Below, in pieces: positions 43,340 through 50,335 of a stretch of 50,335 nucleotides of DNA. The DNA is from Roseburia hominis (GTDB taxonomy: Bacteria > Bacillota > Clostridia > Lachnospirales > Lachnospiraceae). Position numbers and translations under genes: made by a program. Each line of letters opens with the position of its first letter. Within the stretch, counting starts at the first letter, position 1. Under the pieces are notes generated by a model. That model ran no database searches, had not been told where the DNA came from, and saw nothing but the letters and a program-made list of their open reading frames with translations. The DNA is taken from assembly GCA_021771815.1 (NCBI GenBank), contig JAETOE010000028.1:1-50335 (forward strand), read 5' to 3'.

Positions 43340-43532
43340 TTTCCCGCTCCAGATAAGCTTCAAGGCCTCCTACCTCCTGTTCGGTAAATCCCTTGTTCTT
43401 CGTCACCTTACACTCCGGAAGCCTCGCTTCCGCAACGTCCTCTCCCCGCTCAAAACGCACTGAAACATAACGCCTGCCATCCTTGGCAAGGATCCCTGAA
43501 TGTGTCAGCTTTACTTCTTCCTCTCTGTTCAT
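43284..43532 (-). CDS. Small uncharacterised charged protein
   Basis: An 82-residue soluble protein with no recognised domain. The first half looks like a beta-rich segment (LAKDGRRYVSVRFERGEDVA) and the second half is helical (EQEVGGLEAYLERENDAIFA). GGAG precedes the ATG. It lies 88 bases after the fusion gene, in a stretch that includes a duplicated copy of that gene's end, and overlaps the next gene. Confidence 0.6.
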   Translation of the reverse strand: MNREEEVKLTHSGILAKDGRRYVSVRFERGEDVAEARLPECKVTKNKGFTEQEVGGLEAYLERENDAIFAKAKEINPIRSLF

Positions 43533-43550
43533 ACTGCAAGACTCCTTTCC

Positions 43551-43684
43551 TGCTCACTTCGCATCCCCTGCATCAAACAGCTGCCCTGACAGCTTCTCTG
43601 CAAGGAAACTTCTCCCCTGCTCACTTCTCATCCCCTGCATCAAACGGCTGCTCTGGCAGCTTCTCTGCAAGAAAACTTCTCCCC
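43551..43684. repeat. Tandem 67-base duplication of the 3' end of the fusion gene
   Basis: A 67-base unit occurs twice, at 43551-43617 and 43618-43684, with about ten mismatches. The right copy encodes the last residues of the fusion protein (SFLAEKLPEQPFDAGDEK) and its stop; the left copy lies after the stop and would encode SFLAEKLSGQLFDAGDAK in another frame. It looks like a past tandem duplication. Confidence 0.85.
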
Positions 43685-46371
43685 TGTTCCTTCCTGCTGT
43701 CATACTCCTGCAAAAGCTGCCTGCTGCGCTCCCCTACCTCCTGCTCCAGCTCACGCGCCGAGATCAATGCACAGCCCGCGCCGCGGATAATGATCTGCTC
43801 AAGACCGTCCGAGGTCGCCACCGTGACCCGGTACTTTGCGCCGTTCTCGTGAGCAAACTTCTCGATATACGCGTCCGCTGTCTCGGCTTCCTTCGTGTAC
43901 ACCACATGGATGTTGTGATAATCAAGGATCTCCGTCTGATGTCCCGCCACGCGGTATGCATCAAATACGACGATCAGTTCGCACCCGCGGATCCCCTGAT
44001 AATTGCACATGATATCGAGCAGTCGTCCTCTCGCGCCGTCAATATTGTCCTTTGCAAGCTGTGACAGTTCTTCCCACGCAAAAATAATATTGTAGCCGTC
44101 CACCAGCAGATATTCCGGTGTGACGGGCTTTCTCTCATAGGTTCGCCGAACCGGGGCCGCTCCCTCCCCCGCCGCCGTCCCTGCAGATTTTCTGCTTTTC
44201 CATCCGTTCGCGGCAGACGCCGCTTTATCCCGCTTATTAGCATTGTATGTCTGCGCGAGAATTCTGTCAATCTCTTCCGTGCCGATCCACATTTCCTCTT
44301 CCGGCTTTTGTCCGTGAAAATTAGAAGCCTCCGGCACCCGCTTGTCTGGCTGCCACATCTCCTTTTCTTCCTCATTCGAAATCCGGTACGGCAGATGCAT
44401 GTAATTCTTCACCTGATCCCACGGAACAAGAAAGCCCGCGCCGTGCGCACAGAACACGGAATCCGACGGATGCTCCGTATCGCGCGCGGCGTCATATGCG
44501 ATTTTCTCCGTGACCTCCTCTGTATTATGGCACGGAAAATAGCCCTTTAAGGACACGGTAAGCCGTCCCGCCCCTTTCGTATAGGCAACGACCTTGCGCT
44601 GATAATTCTGCATCGCGGCAGCCGGAGCGCTCCCGACCATCCGCCGTAGTCCTGCGTCTGCGCTCTGCCTGCCTGCAATTCCGCTATCCCCATAGGAATC
44701 CGCGTGATAATCCACTGTCCCGTTCATCCGCTCGATATCGTTGAGCGCGCGTCCTACCGAACCTTCCGGAAGTTCTAAAATAAAGTCATAGTACGGTTCT
44801 AAAAGCACCGTCTCCGCACACATCAGCCCCTGTCGCAGCGCACGGTAGGTCGCCTGCCTGAAATCGCCGCCCTCCGTGTGTTTTATATGCGCGCGTCCGT
44901 TTATCAGCGTAATCTTCATGTCCGTGATCGCCGAGCCCGTGAGCACACCGATATGCTCCGTTTCCTTTAAGTGGGTAAGTACCAGACGCTGCCAGTTCCG
45001 GTCGAGGACGTCCTCGCTGCAGTCCGCCGCAAAGACAAGCCCGCTGCCCGGCTCGCCCGGCTCCAACAAAAGATGTACCTCGGCATAGTGGCGCAGCGGT
45101 TCAAAATGGCCAACTCCCTCGACCGTATTTGCGATCGTTTCCTTGTATACAATATTTCCCGCGCCGAACTCCACATCCACGCCGAAGCGTTCCTTTATAA
45201 GGCTCTTTAAGATCTCGATCTGCACCTCGCCCATCAACTGAACCTGTATCTCTTTTAACGCCTCGTTCCAGACGATGTGAAGCTGCGGTTCTTCCTCCTC
45301 GAGATGACGCAGCTTCGGCAGCATGACTGACGGATTCATCCCGTCCGGCAAAAGAATCTGATAGGTCAGCACCGGAGCAAGCAGCGGCAGAACGGACGCT
45401 TCCTCCACGCCGAAGCCCTCCCCCGGATATGTCTCGGTTAAACCCGTGACTGCACAGACGCCGCCCGCAGGCACCTCGTCCGCCGTCTCATATTTCTCGC
45501 CGGAATAAATGCGGATCTGGTTCACCTTTTCCTCCCATGCTCCGCCGTCGCCGCTTACTGCTCTCTGCCGTATTCCCTGAAGACTCTGCTTCACCTTAAG
45601 GCTCCCGCCCGTGACCTTCAGATACGTCAGACGGTTTCCCTGCTCGTCCCTCGCGATTTTAAACACCTTCGCGCCAAACTCTGCGGCGTATTCCGGCAGC
45701 CTGGTATAATAGAGAAATCCGTCCAAAAATTCCTTCACGCCCGTAAGCTTTAGCGCGGAACCAAAAAAACACGGAAAAAGCTGTCTGTCAGAAATAAGCC
45801 GTCTGATCCTCTCTTTCGCGACCTCCCCGGTCTTAAGGAACTGCTCGAGCGCGCCCTCCTCGCACATAGCGACATTCTCAAAGAACTCCTCCGTGTCCGT
45901 CTCGGAGAAATCCACACAGTTCTCATGCAGCCCGCGCTTTAATCCGGCAAGCAGCGTCCCGCGCTCCGCCCCCGGCTGATCCATCTTGTTCACAAAAAGA
46001 AATACAGGTACATTGTAGTGCTCCAAAAGCCGCCAGAGCGTCTTCGTGTGGCTCTGCACGCCGTCCGCACCGCTGACAACAAGAATCGCATAATCCAATA
46101 CTCCCAGCGTGCGTTCCATCTCCGCCGAGAAATCCACATGTCCCGGCGTATCAAGCAACGTGATCGCCCCGTCTTCGGTCTTTAACACCGCCTGCTTGGA
46201 GAAAATCGTAATGCCTCTCTCCCGCTCCAGGGCGTAAGTGTCCAGAAAAGCGTCGCCGTTGTCCACGCGCCCCGCTTTTCTGATACTGCCGCTCACATAC
46301 AAAAGCGCCTCCGATAAAGTTGTCTTCCCGGCATCGACATGTGCCAGTACCGCCGTACATATATTGTTCAT
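43621..46371 (-). CDS. Tet(M)/EF-G-like translation GTPase fused to a Rae1/YacP-like NYN nuclease
   Basis: A 916-residue two-part protein. Residues 1-650 are a ribosomal-protection-type GTPase: G1 AHVDAGKTT (10-18), DTPGHVDF, NKMDQPGA and SALK are intact, followed by EF-G-like domains II-V (e.g. LLEPYYDFILELPEGSVGRAL). A linker of about 100 residues, variable and Lys/Ala-rich, leads to a NYN domain from about 752: LLVDGYNIIFAW (Asp758), VVFDAYRV (Asp804), YTKEAETADAYIEK (Asp833), TVATSDGLEQ (Asp855). The second part is closely like B. subtilis Rae1, an endonuclease cutting mRNA in the ribosomal A site. The product may bind ribosomes with GTP and cut stalled mRNA. It is probably not a tetracycline resistance gene. 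Confidence 0.92.
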   Translation of the reverse strand: MNNICTAVLAHVDAGKTTLSEALLYVSGSIRKAGRVDNGDAFLDTYALERERGITIFSKQAVLKTEDGAITLLDTPGHVDFSAEMERTLGVLDYAILVVSGADGVQSHTKTLWRLLEHYNVPVFLFVNKMDQPGAERGTLLAGLKRGLHENCVDFSETDTEEFFENVAMCEEGALEQFLKTGEVAKERIRRLISDRQLFPCFFGSALKLTGVKEFLDGFLYYTRLPEYAAEFGAKVFKIARDEQGNRLTYLKVTGGSLKVKQSLQGIRQRAVSGDGGAWEEKVNQIRIYSGEKYETADEVPAGGVCAVTGLTETYPGEGFGVEEASVLPLLAPVLTYQILLPDGMNPSVMLPKLRHLEEEEPQLHIVWNEALKEIQVQLMGEVQIEILKSLIKERFGVDVEFGAGNIVYKETIANTVEGVGHFEPLRHYAEVHLLLEPGEPGSGLVFAADCSEDVLDRNWQRLVLTHLKETEHIGVLTGSAITDMKITLINGRAHIKHTEGGDFRQATYRALRQGLMCAETVLLEPYYDFILELPEGSVGRALNDIERMNGTVDYHADSYGDSGIAGRQSADAGLRRMVGSAPAAAMQNYQRKVVAYTKGAGRLTVSLKGYFPCHNTEEVTEKIAYDAARDTEHPSDSVFCAHGAGFLVPWDQVKNYMHLPYRISNEEEKEMWQPDKRVPEASNFHGQKPEEEMWIGTEEIDRILAQTYNANKRDKAASAANGWKSRKSAGTAAGEGAAPVRRTYERKPVTPEYLLVDGYNIIFAWEELSQLAKDNIDGARGRLLDIMCNYQGIRGCELIVVFDAYRVAGHQTEILDYHNIHVVYTKEAETADAYIEKFAHENGAKYRVTVATSDGLEQIIIRGAGCALISARELEQEVGERSRQLLQEYDSRKEQGRSFLAEKLPEQPFDAGDEK

Positions 46372-46421
46372 CGCGCTATCTTTCCTATCGTTTGAGTCTA
46401 CTTTCTTCTCTCTGCAAGTAC

Positions 46422-48125
46422 TTACAGCATAATCTTCCGGTAGCGGTTCACACAGGCAAAAATCTCCTGTCTTCTCGGCATGGCAAGCCCGCAGGGCAGA
46501 TAACTGCTCTCGCAGACCACGGCAAGCCCCTTCTCATCCAGCACCTTCATGACAACGTCCACCGCCTCTTTCAATGTGCGCCGCCCGTCAAACACATGGC
46601 TCTCGGCGTATTTTAAGATATATGCGAGCGCGGCGAGCTGCTCCGTGTCGGAAAGCTGCTCCACATAGCGCACGTCGATCGTATCATGGTTAATGGAAAT
46701 GCCGTCGCGTCCCATCGTCTTTAATTTCATGCGCGCGTCCTCACGGAACGCCCGGTCCGGACGGATGTAGCGCGCAAAAGACGGCGTGCTCTTTTCCGGC
46801 GCTGCCTGCTTTGGCATCGGGAAACGGCTCGCCTCCTCCTTCGCAAACGCCGTAATCTCAAACGGCTCATACTGGTTCATCTGCACGATACAGTCCGCTT
46901 TGTGAAAATAAGAACCGGAGCTTCCCGCCACGAGCACCGTAGATACGCCAAAGTCCGTATACAGCTCGCGGATGCGGTCGATAAACGGCGTGATCGGCTC
47001 GTCCTCGCGGTTCACAACGCGCTGCATGAGTTCATCCCGGATCATAAAGTTTGTCGCGCTGGTATCTTCGTCAATTAAGAATACATTTGTTCCCGCCTCC
47101 ATCGCTTCCATCACATTCGCCGCCTGTGAGGTACTTCCACTCGCATCCTCCGTTGAAAAGCTGCGCGTATCCTTCCCGTTCGGCAGATGATTGATGAACA
47201 TGGAGATGTCCACCTTTTTGATGCTTCTTCCGTCCTCGGCGCGGATCTTCATCGCGGTATCGTCGGTAATCACATACTCCCTGCCGTCCCCCGGAATATG
47301 GTTGTACACGCCGAGCTCCAACGCCTTAAGCAGCGTAGATTTTCCGTGATAACCGCCGCCGACGATAAGTGTAATTCCTTTCCCGATTCCCATGCCGGAC
47401 ACTGCGCCGTGATGCGGCAGATCAAAGCTTACCTTCATCGACTCCGGCGATTTGAATTTGACGGCGTCCTTCATCGGTCTGCCTGACACGCCGGACTCGC
47501 GCGGCAGGACGGAGCCGTCCGCCACGAACGCGACAAGCCCCTGTTCTTTTAAATGCTCCCTGATGTACTGCTGATCCTCTGCGAGGTCTGTCACGCGCTT
47601 TACCTGCTTTGCATCGAGCGCCGCAAAATAAAGGCTGTGCGCCACACATTCCGGCACGAACTGGAAGAAAATCTTCTCGAGTTCTCTGGAATTGACCGTA
47701 CGCCCGTTTGCCGGGAAACCAACCTCAAAGCGCAGTATGATATCGCCCTTTGCCTCGTCCATCTGACACGCCGTGCGCTCTAAGACCTCCTGCCCCGGAC
47801 GGCTGACGGACATCAGCCCGCTTTTCCCGGAGCCTTTCGCTTTAAAAGACACCTTCTCAAGCTCCCTTCCGAACTGCCGGAGCAAATAATCGCACAGTGC
47901 CGTGCGGCGGCATTTCATCTGATAAAGCTCCGCCGGAAACTTCGCCGTGTTCCCTTTCACATGGACGCTGACCTTCGACGGCGCAGCGAACGGATCGCCC
48001 TGCACATGGTCGATGGAGAGCACGTATTTCCCGAAATCATAGCTTCCCCTCGTGTCCTTATAAGCCGGATATCCCTTGTGATCGATTCTCTGTAACAAAT
48101 ATCTTAATTCTGCCTGTGACTGCAT
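46422..48125 (-). CDS. ABC-class P-loop ATPase of the COG3044 (PF09818) type
   Basis: A 567-residue cytoplasmic ATPase without membrane parts. Walker A GGGYHGKST (256-264), an ABC-signature-like SFSTEDASGSTSQAANVMEA (about 323-342) and Walker B VFLIDEDTSA (348-357) are seen. The N-terminal 240 residues are the family-specific domain (QRIDHKGYPAYKDTRGSYDF). Function of bacterial members is unknown; a trypanosome relative binds RNA. It lies 50 bases before the fusion gene on the same strand, so the two may work together on RNA or ribosomes. Confidence 0.88.
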   Translation of the reverse strand: MQSQAELRYLLQRIDHKGYPAYKDTRGSYDFGKYVLSIDHVQGDPFAAPSKVSVHVKGNTAKFPAELYQMKCRRTALCDYLLRQFGRELEKVSFKAKGSGKSGLMSVSRPGQEVLERTACQMDEAKGDIILRFEVGFPANGRTVNSRELEKIFFQFVPECVAHSLYFAALDAKQVKRVTDLAEDQQYIREHLKEQGLVAFVADGSVLPRESGVSGRPMKDAVKFKSPESMKVSFDLPHHGAVSGMGIGKGITLIVGGGYHGKSTLLKALELGVYNHIPGDGREYVITDDTAMKIRAEDGRSIKKVDISMFINHLPNGKDTRSFSTEDASGSTSQAANVMEAMEAGTNVFLIDEDTSATNFMIRDELMQRVVNREDEPITPFIDRIRELYTDFGVSTVLVAGSSGSYFHKADCIVQMNQYEPFEITAFAKEEASRFPMPKQAAPEKSTPSFARYIRPDRAFREDARMKLKTMGRDGISINHDTIDVRYVEQLSDTEQLAALAYILKYAESHVFDGRRTLKEAVDVVMKVLDEKGLAVVCESSYLPCGLAMPRRQEIFACVNRYRKIML

Positions 48126-48222
48126 TTTTCTTCACTCCGTTTCTGTTCTGATTTTCTGTCACGATTTCCAAAGAAGCCGGACCTCCCCGCCGCAGTTTCC
48201 GGCGGTGCTGCTTTCCGCCAGC

Positions 48223-49833
48223 CTAACTTTCGCGCCGCAATTCCGACAACAGCGCGGCTTTTCTTGTCCCGACCAAAAGCTGCTCGTTGTATTTTAAATA
48301 GCGCTCGCAGGTGTGCTCCGCCAAAAACTGCGCCGCCTCGCCGTCAATCGTAAGCTCCGTGACAAATACGACCATTTCCTCGCCGCACTCAAACGCCTGC
48401 TCCATAAAATCAAATGCATGCTCAAGCGCCGCACCTGCCGCCTTTTTGACATCTTCCAGACGTGTGCACTGCGCGTCGAAGCCCGCCTTTGCCTGCGCAA
48501 AACAGGTTCTCGCATGCTCCTTTTTTGCCGTTGCCTGCGCTTCACCTGCATCTTTTGTCTGCTTTTCTCCTGCATCTTCTGCCGGCGCTTCTCCTGCATC
48601 TTCTTCCGACGCTTTCTGTCCTTCTGCCTGTACGACTGCTCCGTCCGGTGCATTTGCTTTCAGTTCTGCCGACAGTGCTTTATATGTTCGCAGTTCTTCC
48701 CTGCTATAACTTCCGTTTTCCGCTTCCGCCGCAAATTTCTGCTCCCACTCTGCGAGAAGTCCAAGATAACACTCCGCCGGGTCTTTGGCTTCCTCCACAA
48801 GATGACGGTACTCCTTCAAGAACGCATACCACGCGTCCGTTTTCCGTTTTTCCTCCGCCGCGCGCTTAAAATGTGCTCCAAGCCCGTCCAGCAGCAAATT
48901 CACAACGGAAAGCCGCTCGTCGAACGCCGCCGCGTATACGCGTGCATAAATCTCCGGCTTTACCTTTCCGTCCAAAATCTGTGGAATCCCATAATCATCC
49001 TGGTATTTCCGGTACAGATCAAAATACGCCGCCGCATCCTCCGCGACTTCGTCGTGATGCAGGAATTCCCGGATCACCGATTCATCCACCGGAATTTCCA
49101 TCTGCTCATAGACTTCCATCAGGTTCGAGAGATCCTCCCAGCCGCGCGCCGTCACGAACTGCATACCGTCCACGTCCGCCTCCACGCGGTAGAAATTCCG
49201 CGGACGCAGCTTAAGATAACTCAAAATCGCGCCGTGGACATGCTGTGCTCTGGCGTATTCCTCCCACACCGGATAATCCGCCTCAATCGTCAGATAACGC
49301 ACGCGGTCTAGCGTCACCATATCAAAATCCCGCACGGACTTGTTATACTCCGGCGGATTTCCCGCTGCAACGATGATCCAGCCTTTCGGAATCTTCTGAT
49401 TGCCGAAGGTCTTGCACTGTAAGAACTGCAGCATCGTCGGCGCAAGCGTCTCCGACACGCAGTTGATCTCGTCGATAAAAAGAATTCCCTCCTTCTGTCC
49501 GCTGTCCCGGATTTTGCGGTACACGCTCGCGATAATCTCGCTCATCGTATATTCCGTGACGGAATACGTCTTACCCAGAAATTCTTCCTCGCGTATGAAC
49601 GGAAGCCCGACCGCGCTCTGTCTCGTGTGATGCGTGATCGTGTACGCGACAAGCCCGACCTTCAACTCTCTTGCGATCTGCTCCATAATCTGTGTCTTGC
49701 CGATTCCCGGCGGCCCCATCAGAAGCATCGGACGCTGCCGGATTTCCGGTATCACATATTCCCCCGTCTCATCCTTGGCAAGATACGCCTGCAGCGTGTG
49801 CTTAATCTCTGTTTTTGCCTGTTTTATATTCAT
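48223..49833 (-). CDS. MoxR-type AAA+ ATPase
   Basis: A 536-residue AAA+ protein. Walker A GPPGIGKT (40-47) and Walker B ILFIDE (117-122), with sensor-like PKGWIIVAAGNPPEYN. The C-terminal 180 residues contain an acidic low-complexity stretch of DAGE repeats (about 395-432) and a helical tail. MoxR ATPases usually sit beside a VWA-domain gene; none is visible here, the next gene being an ABC-class ATPase 97 bases away. A ribosome site AAAGGA precedes the ATG. Confidence 0.9.
   Translation of the reverse strand: MNIKQAKTEIKHTLQAYLAKDETGEYVIPEIRQRPMLLMGPPGIGKTQIMEQIARELKVGLVAYTITHHTRQSAVGLPFIREEEFLGKTYSVTEYTMSEIIASVYRKIRDSGQKEGILFIDEINCVSETLAPTMLQFLQCKTFGNQKIPKGWIIVAAGNPPEYNKSVRDFDMVTLDRVRYLTIEADYPVWEEYARAQHVHGAILSYLKLRPRNFYRVEADVDGMQFVTARGWEDLSNLMEVYEQMEIPVDESVIREFLHHDEVAEDAAAYFDLYRKYQDDYGIPQILDGKVKPEIYARVYAAAFDERLSVVNLLLDGLGAHFKRAAEEKRKTDAWYAFLKEYRHLVEEAKDPAECYLGLLAEWEQKFAAEAENGSYSREELRTYKALSAELKANAPDGAVVQAEGQKASEEDAGEAPAEDAGEKQTKDAGEAQATAKKEHARTCFAQAKAGFDAQCTRLEDVKKAAGAALEHAFDFMEQAFECGEEMVVFVTELTIDGEAAQFLAEHTCERYLKYNEQLLVGTRKAALLSELRRES
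48540..48620. repeat. Degenerate in-frame repeats in the MoxR gene
   Basis: Related units of roughly 24-30 bases around TCTCCTGCATCTTCT encode EDAGE-type acidic repeats in the linker of the MoxR protein. Their number may vary between strains. Confidence 0.6.
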
Positions 49834-49948
49834 CGCATGCTTTTCCTTTTCTAACTCAATATACTTTAATAGTATGAAAAAATCTTTTTAATATCTTTAT
49901 TGCGACATTGTACTTCCTGCAAAAGAACCAAGGTGCGCACATGAAACG

Positions 49949-49979
49949 AAAAAATGACTGTACGGGAACACCCGTGCAG
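49949..49979 (-). terminator. Rho-independent terminator after tRNA-Ala
   Basis: CTGTACGGG (49958-49966) and CCCGTGCAG (49971-49979) with loop AACA; one mismatch. The minus strand continues with TTTTTT. It ends the tRNA transcript before the MoxR gene. Confidence 0.7.
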
Positions 49980-50035
49980 CCACTCTCACCCGTCTGTCGG
50001 ATACGTCACCTTCGGCAGACCCATTTGTAAAATCA

Positions 50036-50108
50036 TGGAGATAGGGGGACTCGAACCCCTGACCTATGCGTTGCGAACGCATCGCTCTCCCAACTGAGCT
50101 ATATCCCC
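50036..50108 (-). tRNA. tRNA-Ala, anticodon CGC
   Basis: On the minus strand a complete cloverleaf: acceptor GGGGATA/TATCTCC, D-arm GCTC-AGTTGGGA-GAGC, anticodon stem ATGCG/CGCAT with loop TTCGCAA (CGC, reads GCG), variable loop AGGTC, T-arm with TTCGAGT. The discriminator is A and CCA is not encoded. One A-C mismatch sits at the base of the T-stem. Confidence 0.95.
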
Positions 50109-50154
50109 GGAAATGAAACTGCCGGAATCTTCCGCGTTTCAATCCACAATAGAT

Positions 50155-50182
50155 ATTATAATCGGTTTTAAAAAAATTTCAA
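50155..50182 (-). promoter_or_regulatory. Predicted promoter of tRNA-Ala
   Basis: TTGAAA (50182-50177), 16 bases, TATAAT (50160-50155) on the minus strand, about 47 bases before the mature 5' end. Confidence 0.75.
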
Positions 50183-50335
50183 CCTTAAATTTATATTTTT
50201 CTGTATACAAAGGGTGAAGTGTGATTTGCAAAACTAACTTCCACCCCTTCTTTTCCTAACCATGGAAGTTACCCTTACAAAGGACAGGGTGGATTTTAAT
50301 CTTACATTTTTTAGTGTATCATCCTCTTGTGCTGC
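50183..50335. other. Right-edge intergenic sequence
   Basis: No gene seen. It contains several short related strings (GGGTGAAGT, CTTCCACCCC, GGAAGTTACCC, AGGGTGGA) in both orientations, so it could fold or be the end of a repeat element lying beyond the window. Confidence 0.4.

Noticed and set aside
43621..46371. Tetracycline resistance gene tet(M)
   Set aside because: Related in fold only: the domain IV region is not close to Tet(M), the protein carries a C-terminal nuclease domain, and the setting is chromosomal without mobile elements.
48188..48210. GC-rich hairpin CCGCCG/CGGCGG between MoxR and ABC-class ATPase genes
   Set aside because: No U-tract follows on either strand, so I do not call it a terminator.
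48313..49311. Plus-strand frame of 332 codons
   Set aside because: Antisense to the MoxR ATPase gene; Cys/Phe/Arg-rich shadow without domains.
49897..50142. Minus-strand frame of 81 codons near the right edge
   Set aside because: It reads straight through the tRNA-Ala and its terminator.
1..50335. CRISPR arrays, insertion sequences, prophage genes, integrases or attachment sites
   Set aside because: No regularly spaced repeats, transposase, integrase or phage structural motifs were seen on either strand.

Overview
The window looks like a chromosomal segment of a spore-forming, anaerobic Gram-positive bacterium of the Clostridia, most like Lachnospiraceae. The reasons are strong AGGAGG-type ribosome sites, a CotF-like spore coat pair, YesM/YesN-type two-component genes, an [FeFe] hydrogenase, LplA/MalFG-type sugar importers and GH94-type phosphorylases. 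Almost everything lies on the minus strand; the only confident plus-strand gene is the diguanylate cyclase at 13740-15659. No insertion sequence, prophage or CRISPR array was seen.

Region 1 (1-9425) is an accessory-looking stretch. A type I restriction-modification operon (XRE regulator, hsdM, hsdS running off the left edge) is visibly AT-rich. It is followed by an ECF sigma/anti-sigma pair of the SigV/RsiV type with a plausible self-recognised promoter. Next is a second AT-rich, self-contained three-gene cassette: a nitrilase-superfamily enzyme with a long N-terminal extension, a winged-helix protein, and a small unknown protein, with its own promoter and terminator. It is a candidate undescribed system.

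Region 2 (9503-13516) is a nickel-chaperone operon, hypB - large Fe-S flavoprotein - hypA. No nickel enzyme is visible nearby.

Region 3 (13668-33779) is a glucan-utilisation locus. A sugar-sensor/GGDEF protein on the plus strand converges on a lipoprotein - histidine kinase - AraC-type response regulator operon. Upstream lie a MalG/MalF/binding-protein importer (no ATPase), a GH30 enzyme, two clan GH-Q phosphorylase-like enzymes and a secreted beta-helix protein resembling GH55. The set fits import and phosphorolysis of beta-1,3(1,6)-glucan. A short AGAYACCT element flanked by A and T tracts occurs in the same orientation upstream of three of these transcription units, a candidate site for the response regulator.

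Region 4 (33789-37774) holds two ferritin-like/CotF-like spore genes, a degenerate REC-pseudokinase-REC protein and an intact hybrid histidine kinase.

Region 5 (37806-42660) is mostly housekeeping: a B12 methionine synthase activation-like protein, an rRNA methylase, an [FeFe] hydrogenase reduced to its H-cluster domain, and a type 2 glycerate kinase.

Region 6 (42666-50335) is led by a MoxR ATPase, an ABC-class ATPase and a 916-residue fusion of a Tet(M)/EF-G-like GTPase to a Rae1/YacP-like NYN nuclease. I regard this fusion as the most exciting object in the window. Three small genes follow it, and a tRNA-Ala(CGC) lies upstream.
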